Below, in pieces: positions 58,775-64,000 of a DNA stretch of 64,000 bases (position 1 is the first letter of the stretch; every line of letters begins with the position of its first letter). The notes under the pieces are model-generated. The model did no database searches. It was not told the DNA's origin and was given only the letters and a program-made list of their open reading frames with translations. The stretch is taken from positions 1 through 64,000 of the forward strand of contig CAVJLL010000010.1 in the NCBI GenBank assembly GCA_963650385.1, written 5' to 3'. The position numbers and the translations under genes were made by a program. The stretch comes from CAG-791 sp963650385. Its GTDB lineage: Bacteria > Bacillota > Clostridia > Lachnospirales > Lachnospiraceae.

Positions 58775-59269
58775 ATGCTGAACCACTACCTGTACTGTTT
58801 TGTGATTGCAATGGTTCCCATTGTGGAGCTGCGCGGCGCGATTCCCATTGCGCAGGCATTTCACGTGGCGGATCCCTCGTTTAACATGCTTCTTGCTTAT
58901 ATTCTGATTGCTGTCGGCAACATGCTGCCGGTGCCGTTCATCTTCTTTTTTGCACGGCGCGTGCTGGAATGGGGAGCAGACAAGCCGGTGATCGGCGGCT
59001 TTTTCACCTGGTGCCTGGAGAAGGGGCATAAGGGCGGCGAGAAGCTTAAGCAAACCGCAGGCAAGGGCCTTTACTGGGCACTTATGCTCTTCGTGGGAAT
59101 TCCGCTTCCGGGAACCGGAGCCTGGACAGGGACGCTCGCTGCGTCCTTCCTCGATATGGACTTTAAGAAGAGCGTGCTGGCCGTTCTGGGCGGCGTGGCA
59201 CTGGCCGGTGTCATCATGGGAGTGCTCAGCTTTGCGGTTGCGTCCGGCGTGACAACGGTGGTCGGATAA
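58775..59269 (+). CDS. COG2426 small membrane protein (putative small multidrug export family)
   Basis: A 164-residue membrane protein with about four segments. VIAMVPIVELRGAIPIAQAF and ALMLFVGIPLPGTGAWTGTL are the two hallmark blocks of the Sm_multidrug_ex (COG2426) family. Its function is not established despite the family name. A good GGAGGAAGG site precedes ATG 58775, 21 bp after the hisC-like gene. Confidence 0.88.
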   Translation: MLNHYLYCFVIAMVPIVELRGAIPIAQAFHVADPSFNMLLAYILIAVGNMLPVPFIFFFARRVLEWGADKPVIGGFFTWCLEKGHKGGEKLKQTAGKGLYWALMLFVGIPLPGTGAWTGTLAASFLDMDFKKSVLAVLGGVALAGVIMGVLSFAVASGVTTVVG

Positions 59270-59332
59270 GACCGGCAGAGAACTTAAAAACAGCGGCGCC
59301 GTGCCATGCGGCACGATATCAGGAGAGTTCTT

Positions 59333-61267
59333 ATGAAGGACGGATTTATCAGGGCAGCGGCTGTCGTACCGGCAATGTCGGTGGGAGACACAGAAGGAAA
59401 CGCTGCAGAGATCATCCGCAGTATGAAGGAGGCAAGCTCACGGGGGGCGAAAATCATCGCTTTCCCGGAGCTTGCCGTTACTGGTTATACGGGGCAGGAT
59501 TTGTTTCTGCAGGATATGCTGCTCGAGGGAGCAGAAAAGGCACTGGAGGACATCCGCAGGGAAACGGCCGGGATGGATGCACTGGTCTTCGTCGGGTTCC
59601 CGCTGCGGCACAGGGGGAAGCTCTACAATACGGCTGCCGTGCTGCAGGGCGGTCACATTCTGGCGTTTATCCCTAAGCGGTTCCTCCCAAACTACGCGGA
59701 ATTCTATGAGCCGCGGCAGTTTACGCCGGGACCGGAGGTGGCGGAGCAGATCGATTATTACGGGGAGCAGGTTCCCTTCGGAAGTCATATCCTGCTGGAT
59801 GTGGATGCAGTGCCGGGACTTTCTGCCGCGTGTGAAATCTGTGAGGATGCATGGGTGGTGAATGCACCGCATATTTCACATGCAATGGCAGGAGCGAATC
59901 TGATCGTCAATCTTTCTGCCTCGAATGAGACGGTGGGCAAGGATGCCTATCGGCAGCAGCTCTTTTCCTCCATTTCGGCAAGAACCCTTTCGGACTACAT
60001 TTATGTCAGCGCCGGAGACGGCGAATCCACGCAGGACATTGTGTTCGGCGGACGCGTCATGATGCTGGAGAACGGAACGCTTCTTGCACAGCGCGGGATT
60101 TTCGACAATGCCTACGGTCAGACCAAGCTGTGCTGTGCAGATTTTGATGTGCAGCGGATGAACTATGAGCGGCGGCGGATGTCCACCTTTTCCTTGGATG
60201 AGGGAAACGATTATTGCCATATTCCGGTTCATATGGAGCAGGAGGAGACGAAGCTGGAGCGGGTGTTCGACCCGCATCCGTTCGTGCCGCAGGATCCGGC
60301 GGGAAGGGATAAGCGCTGCGAGGAGATTCTCGGCATTCAGGCAAGAGGACTGGCAAGACGACTGCGGCACATTGGCTGCCGGGCGGCGGTGATCGGTGTC
60401 TCCGGCGGTCTGGATTCTACGCTTGCGCTTCTGGCGGCGGCCAGGGCCTTTGACCTTGCCGGAATCCCCAGAGAGAATATTCTGGCGGTTACGATGCCCT
60501 GCTACGGAACGACGGATCGGACCTATCAGAATGCGCTGACGCTGGCGCATACGCTGGGGACTTCGCTGAAGGAGATTCGGATCGCCGATGCGGTTGCGCA
60601 GCACTTTCATGATATTGACCAGGACCCTTCCGTGCATGATGTGACCTATGAAAACGGGCAGGCAAGAGAGCGGACGCAGGTTCTCATGGACCTGGCCAAT
60701 CAGCGGGGCGGCATTGTCATCGGAACCGGAGACCTTTCGGAGCTCGCACTCGGCTGGGCGACCTACAACGGGGATCACATGTCCATGTACGGGATCAATG
60801 CCGGCATCCCGAAGACGCTGGTCTCGCACCTGGTCCGGTATTTTGCAGATACGGTGCGGGTGAGTGAGCCGGAGCTGTCGGCGTGCCTGACGGATGTTCT
60901 GAATACACCGGTCAGTCCGGAGCTTCTGCCGCCAACCAAGGACGGGACAATTTCACAGAAAACAGAGGACCTCGTCGGCCCGTATGAGCTGCACGACTAT
61001 TTCCTCTACTATATGCTGCGCTGCGGCTACCGCCCGCGGAAAATATACCGCCTGGCACTGCAGTCGTTTGACGGCGTCTATGACCGGGAGACGATTCTCC
61101 GGTGGGAGAGGAACTTCATGCGGCGCTTTTTCGCACAGCATTTTAAACGCTCCTGTCTGCCGGACGGACCGAAGGTCGGCTCGGTTGCGGTATCTCCGCG
61201 GGGAGATCTGCGGATGCCCAGTGATGCCTGTGCAGCTCTTTGGAGCAAGGATTTGGAGGATCTGTAA
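59333..61267 (+). CDS. nadE: Glutamine-dependent NAD+ synthetase
   Basis: A 644-residue two-domain enzyme; ATG 59333 follows CAGGAGAG. The N-terminal nitrilase-like glutaminase shows the Glu/Lys/Cys triad in FPELAVTGYTG, PKRFLPNYAEFYEPRQF and AACEICEDAW. The C-terminal synthetase has the PP-loop SGGLDSTLAL and GTGDLSELALGWATYNGDH. It amidates nicotinic acid adenine dinucleotide to NAD+ using glutamine. The length fits the long NadE class. A CGTGCC/GGCACG hairpin sits about 20 bp before the start. The stop codon is immediately followed by the dapF start. Confidence 0.95.
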   Translation: MKDGFIRAAAVVPAMSVGDTEGNAAEIIRSMKEASSRGAKIIAFPELAVTGYTGQDLFLQDMLLEGAEKALEDIRRETAGMDALVFVGFPLRHRGKLYNTAAVLQGGHILAFIPKRFLPNYAEFYEPRQFTPGPEVAEQIDYYGEQVPFGSHILLDVDAVPGLSAACEICEDAWVVNAPHISHAMAGANLIVNLSASNETVGKDAYRQQLFSSISARTLSDYIYVSAGDGESTQDIVFGGRVMMLENGTLLAQRGIFDNAYGQTKLCCADFDVQRMNYERRRMSTFSLDEGNDYCHIPVHMEQEETKLERVFDPHPFVPQDPAGRDKRCEEILGIQARGLARRLRHIGCRAAVIGVSGGLDSTLALLAAARAFDLAGIPRENILAVTMPCYGTTDRTYQNALTLAHTLGTSLKEIRIADAVAQHFHDIDQDPSVHDVTYENGQARERTQVLMDLANQRGGIVIGTGDLSELALGWATYNGDHMSMYGINAGIPKTLVSHLVRYFADTVRVSEPELSACLTDVLNTPVSPELLPPTKDGTISQKTEDLVGPYELHDYFLYYMLRCGYRPRKIYRLALQSFDGVYDRETILRWERNFMRRFFAQHFKRSCLPDGPKVGSVAVSPRGDLRMPSDACAALWSKDLEDL

Positions 61268-62206
61268 ATGCTGCTGCAATTTACCAAGATGGAAGGCTGC
61301 GGAAATGACTACATTTATATCAACGGATTTACGCAGCACCTTCCGGAGGAGGAGAAACCGCGGATTGTCCGAGAGCTCTCAAGAGAACATTTCGGCATTG
61401 GCGGCGACGGCGTTATTTTCATCAACCCTTCGGAAACGGCCGATTTTGAAATGCAGATGTACAACCGGGACGGATCACGCGGGAAGATGTGCGGAAACGG
61501 GATCCGGTGCGTCGGCAAGTATGTCTATGACCACGGCATGACGGACGGACGAACAGTTTTTACGGTGGAAAGCTTCGGAAGCGTGAAGAGGCTCGAGCTC
61601 TCCTGCCGGGACGGAGAGGCCTTTGCTGCACGGGTGAACATGGGAAAGCCGATTCTGGAGCCGGCAGAGATTCCGGTCCTTCTGGACGGAACGGGGAATC
61701 AGGACCATCAGGCGGTTGACGTTCCGATTGAGGCAGCCGGGCGGCTCTGGCACATGACGTGTGTTTCCATGGGGAATCCGCACGCGGTTATTTTCCTCGG
61801 CGAAAAGGACAGGGACCTGCTGAAGGCCTGCGGCCGGCTGGATGAAAACGGAGAGGAAATCCCGGACGGGGATCTGCGGAATCTGGATATTGCGGCCATC
61901 GGACCGGCCTTTGAGCATCATCCCTGTTTTCCGGAGCGGACGAATACGGAATTCGTGCAGGTGGTCGACCGGCAGCACGTGAACATGCGTGTCTGGGAGC
62001 GCGGGAGCGGAGAGACGCTGGCGTGCGGCACCGGGTGCTGCGCGACGGCGGCGGCCTGCGCTTTGACCGGCAGAACGGACCGGGAGCTGGATGTGCAGCT
62101 CCTGGGCGGAACGCTTCATATTGCGTGGGATGAGCCGTCCGGAGAAATCTATATGACAGGACCTGCGAAAACGGTATTTGACGGCACGATTTCCGTCTCC
62201 GTATAA
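61268..62206 (+). CDS. dapF: Diaminopimelate epimerase
   Basis: A 312-residue enzyme that interconverts LL- and meso-diaminopimelate. The two catalytic Cys lie in CGNGIRCVGKYV and LACGTGCCATAAAC, and TKMEGCGNDYIYI is the usual opening. The length is slightly above the ~275-residue norm, due to mid-protein insertions. ATG 61268 abuts the nadE stop with no gap, so it is translationally linked. dapL follows, giving two successive steps of the aminotransferase DAP route. Confidence 0.95.
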   Translation: MLLQFTKMEGCGNDYIYINGFTQHLPEEEKPRIVRELSREHFGIGGDGVIFINPSETADFEMQMYNRDGSRGKMCGNGIRCVGKYVYDHGMTDGRTVFTVESFGSVKRLELSCRDGEAFAARVNMGKPILEPAEIPVLLDGTGNQDHQAVDVPIEAAGRLWHMTCVSMGNPHAVIFLGEKDRDLLKACGRLDENGEEIPDGDLRNLDIAAIGPAFEHHPCFPERTNTEFVQVVDRQHVNMRVWERGSGETLACGTGCCATAAACALTGRTDRELDVQLLGGTLHIAWDEPSGEIYMTGPAKTVFDGTISVSV

Positions 62207-62308
62207 TCGCAGAAGCGGCATATCCATCTGCAGATAAACTTTGGCGGACGATTGCAGGAACGGACTCACAGCGGAGGCTGTTCACCATCGAGAAAGGAAG
62301 GAACGAAC

Positions 62309-63556
62309 ATGTTTCAGGCAAACAGTGATCATCTTAAATTACCGGGCAGCTATCTGTTCAGCACCGTAGCAAAAAAAACAAAGGCCTACCAGACAGAGCA
62401 CCCCGAGGCGCAGCTGATCCGCATGGGCATCGGCGACGTGACGCAGCCGCTTCCGAAGGCGGTCATCGATGCGATGCACAGGGCGGTGGACGAGCAGGCG
62501 GACGGAGCAACCTTCCGCGGCTACGCACCGGACCTTGGCTATGATTTCCTCCGGACAGCCATTGCACAGAACGACTACCGCGCACGCGGCTGTGACATCG
62601 CGGACGATGAGATCTTTGTATCGGACGGTGCCAAGTCGGATTCTGCCAACATCCAGGAGATTTTCGAGAAGGACAATGTGATTGCTGTATGTGATCCGGT
62701 ATACCCGGTCTATGTGGACAGCAATGTCATGGCGGGACGCACCGGCGAGTACGATGCCGAAACCGGCCGCTGGAGCAACGTGATCTACATGCCCTGCACA
62801 GAGGAAAACGGCTTTGCACCGGACCTTCCCGGGACAGGACTGACAAAGGCAGCCTCCGGGGACAGAAAGCCGGACCTGATCTACATCTGCTCGCCCAACA
62901 ACCCGACGGGCGCTGCCCTGACCAAGGCACAGCTCCAGAAGTGGGTGGACTACGCCAATGAGAACGGGGCGGTCATTATTTTCGATTCCGCCTATGAGGC
63001 ATACATTACAGAGGAGGACGTTCCGCACAGCATTTATGAGTGCGAGGGTGCACGCACCTGCGCAATTGAAATCCGCTCCTTCTCCAAGAATGCGGGATTC
63101 ACGGGACTGCGTCTCGGCGCAACCGTCATTCCGAAGGACCTCAAGGACAGCAAGGGAACGGCTATTTACAGCCTGTGGGCACGCCGCCACGGAACCAAGT
63201 ACAACGGTGCTCCCTACATCGTGCAGAGAGCCGGAGAGGCGATCTACTCCGAGGAGGGCAAGGCACAGGTGAAGGAGATGGTGGATCGCTACATGAAGAA
63301 TGCGGCTTACATTAAGGAAAGCCTGCAGTCCATGGGCTATACGGCCTACGGCGGTGTGAATTCTCCCTACATCTGGCTGAAGACGCCGGGCAATATGACG
63401 AGTTGGGAGTTCTTTGATGATCTCCTAGACCGTGCCAACGTGATCGGAACGCCGGGCTCGGGCTTTGGTCCTTCCGGAGAGCATTTCTTCCGGCTGACCA
63501 GCTTTGGAACCGTGGAGAATTCCAGAATTGCCATGGAGCGGATTCGTGCGTTATAA
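62309..63556 (+). CDS. dapL: LL-diaminopimelate aminotransferase
   Basis: A 415-residue fold-type I PLP enzyme that converts tetrahydrodipicolinate directly to LL-DAP, bypassing DapC/D/E. ATG 62309 follows AAAGGAAGG. Family features: LPGSYLFSTVAKKTKAY at the N terminus, IRMGIGDVTQPLPKAV, FVSDGAKSDSANIQEIF, SPNNPTGAALTKAQL and the PLP lysine in RSFSKNAGFTGLRLG. It sits 102 bp downstream of dapF; the product is the substrate of DapF. Confidence 0.96.
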   Translation: MFQANSDHLKLPGSYLFSTVAKKTKAYQTEHPEAQLIRMGIGDVTQPLPKAVIDAMHRAVDEQADGATFRGYAPDLGYDFLRTAIAQNDYRARGCDIADDEIFVSDGAKSDSANIQEIFEKDNVIAVCDPVYPVYVDSNVMAGRTGEYDAETGRWSNVIYMPCTEENGFAPDLPGTGLTKAASGDRKPDLIYICSPNNPTGAALTKAQLQKWVDYANENGAVIIFDSAYEAYITEEDVPHSIYECEGARTCAIEIRSFSKNAGFTGLRLGATVIPKDLKDSKGTAIYSLWARRHGTKYNGAPYIVQRAGEAIYSEEGKAQVKEMVDRYMKNAAYIKESLQSMGYTAYGGVNSPYIWLKTPGNMTSWEFFDDLLDRANVIGTPGSGFGPSGEHFFRLTSFGTVENSRIAMERIRAL

Positions 63557-63599
63557 TCGGGAATGCCGCATGTGCGGCCGCCTGTCGGTTTCCGTTTTG

Positions 63600-63660
63600 A
63601 GTATGCCCGCAAGCACTGGGGACACGCCTGGAATGCGGCAGGTTCTGAACAGATACATAT
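63600..63660 (+). repeat. Intercistronic repeat, partial copy 5
   Basis: Only the right half is conserved: GCCCGCAAGCA, ACACGCCTGGAATGCGGCAGG and TTCTGAACAGATACAT, matching the right halves of copies 1 and 3. The left arm is replaced by another sequence with a CCGCA/TGCGG hairpin (63566-63580). It lies in the 197-bp gap upstream of the last gene, about 95 bp before its start, further than the other copies. Confidence 0.6.
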
Positions 63661-63753
63661 TGATTTAATGGTGAAGTGTAACGATGCGAGGACCTGCTCC
63701 GGCTCTGACGGAAGACAGCCGAATCGTTACCGGTTTTTGGAGGAAGTTGATTC

Positions 63754-64000
63754 ATGGCACTGCTGAAGGAATGGCGCGACAAGGCATACAACGAGAAAGC
63801 AAATCAGGGCGATCTGCAGAGACTCTGGGCGGATTATTTCTCAAAGGAGAAGGACATCTATGCGGAGCTTCTCAAGAACCCGGATGAGGAAGTGAAGGGC
63901 ACGGTCAAGGAGCTGGCGGATAAATACGGAATTTCCGTTGAGTACATGACCGGATTCCTGGACGGCATCAATGATTCCCTGAAGATCGCGAACCCCATCG
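63754..64000 (+). CDS. Conserved small Clostridial protein, N-terminal part (cut by window edge)
   Basis: An open frame of 82 codons from ATG 63754, with TTTGGAGGAAG upstream, runs off the window end. The product starts MALLKEWRDKAYNEKANQGD and includes YFSKEKDIYAELLKNPDE, GTVKELADKYGISVEYM and FLDGINDSLKIANP. I associate this pattern with short Lachnospiraceae proteins, some annotated as SEC-C domain proteins, but that is from memory and unverified. It is soluble and charged; function unknown. Confidence 0.75.
   Translation, partial: MALLKEWRDKAYNEKANQGDLQRLWADYFSKEKDIYAELLKNPDEEVKGTVKELADKYGISVEYMTGFLDGINDSLKIANPI

Overview
The window looks like a chromosomal segment from a GC-rich (visually about 55-60 %) Gram-positive member of the Clostridia, most likely Lachnospiraceae. 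This rests on strong GGAGG-type ribosome binding sites, short intergenic gaps with ATGA/GTGA overlaps, the MurT/GatD pair, the DapL/DapF route to diaminopimelate, and several membrane protein families typical of that group. No rRNA, tRNA, CRISPR array, transposase or phage gene was recognised.

Layout. (1) 1-1.9 kb, minus strand: the N-terminal part of an L,D-transpeptidase-like wall protein and a TcdA-type tRNA t6A dehydratase. (2) 2-7.7 kb, plus: MATE transporter, DUF1624 acyltransferase-like membrane protein, MurT-GatD (lipid II amidation) and a Wzx-like flippase. (3) 7.8-18.3 kb: first MBOAT/SGNH acylation pair, a GT2 plus DUF6044-like membrane protein, a minus-strand pair that looks like one split membrane gene, an FAD oxidoreductase and a radical SAM/SPASM protein. 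(4) 18.3-27.8 kb: purC (minus), then a plus-strand group with an EF-G/TetM-like GTPase fused to a YacP/Rae1-like NYN nuclease, an RlmD-type rRNA methyltransferase, and a complete PTS phosphorelay packed into two proteins (EIIB-EIIC-HPr and EI-EIIA). (5) 27.8-29.7 kb: a membrane diguanylate cyclase (minus). (6) 29.9-53.3 kb: a long plus-strand cell-surface glycan cluster with four large membrane proteins (GT-C-like or O-antigen-ligase-like), two sugar aminotransferases, a GNAT acetyltransferase, a PglF/WbpM-like dehydratase, a PglC-like initiating transferase, a PLP enzyme, an ATP-grasp ligase, three GT4 glycosyltransferases and a second MBOAT/SGNH pair. (7) 53.5-64 kb: housekeeping genes, namely mgtE, a polar amino acid ABC transporter, hisC-like, a COG2426 membrane protein, nadE, dapF, dapL and a truncated small gene.

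How the genes work together. Sections 3 and 6 together can start (PglC-like), extend (GT4s), decorate (aminosugar synthesis, GNAT, ATP-grasp, MBOAT O-acylation, lipid-linked sugar transfer by GT2 plus GT-C) and export or ligate (flippase, O-antigen-ligase-like protein) a surface glycan. A PglF-PglE-PglC-PglA-like core is present, but I see no PglD acetyltransferase. An ATP-grasp enzyme and an ACC-deaminase-like PLP enzyme lie between the PglC-like and PglA-like genes, which suggests an amino-acylated rather than acetylated 4-aminosugar (inference).

Non-coding structure is notable. An approximately 70-bp imperfectly palindromic repeat recurs just upstream of several start codons (4136, 7707, 35527, 43046; partial or diverged copies at 13388, 19254 and 63600). 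A separate inverted repeat of about 200 bp fills most of the divergent gap at 15441-15644.
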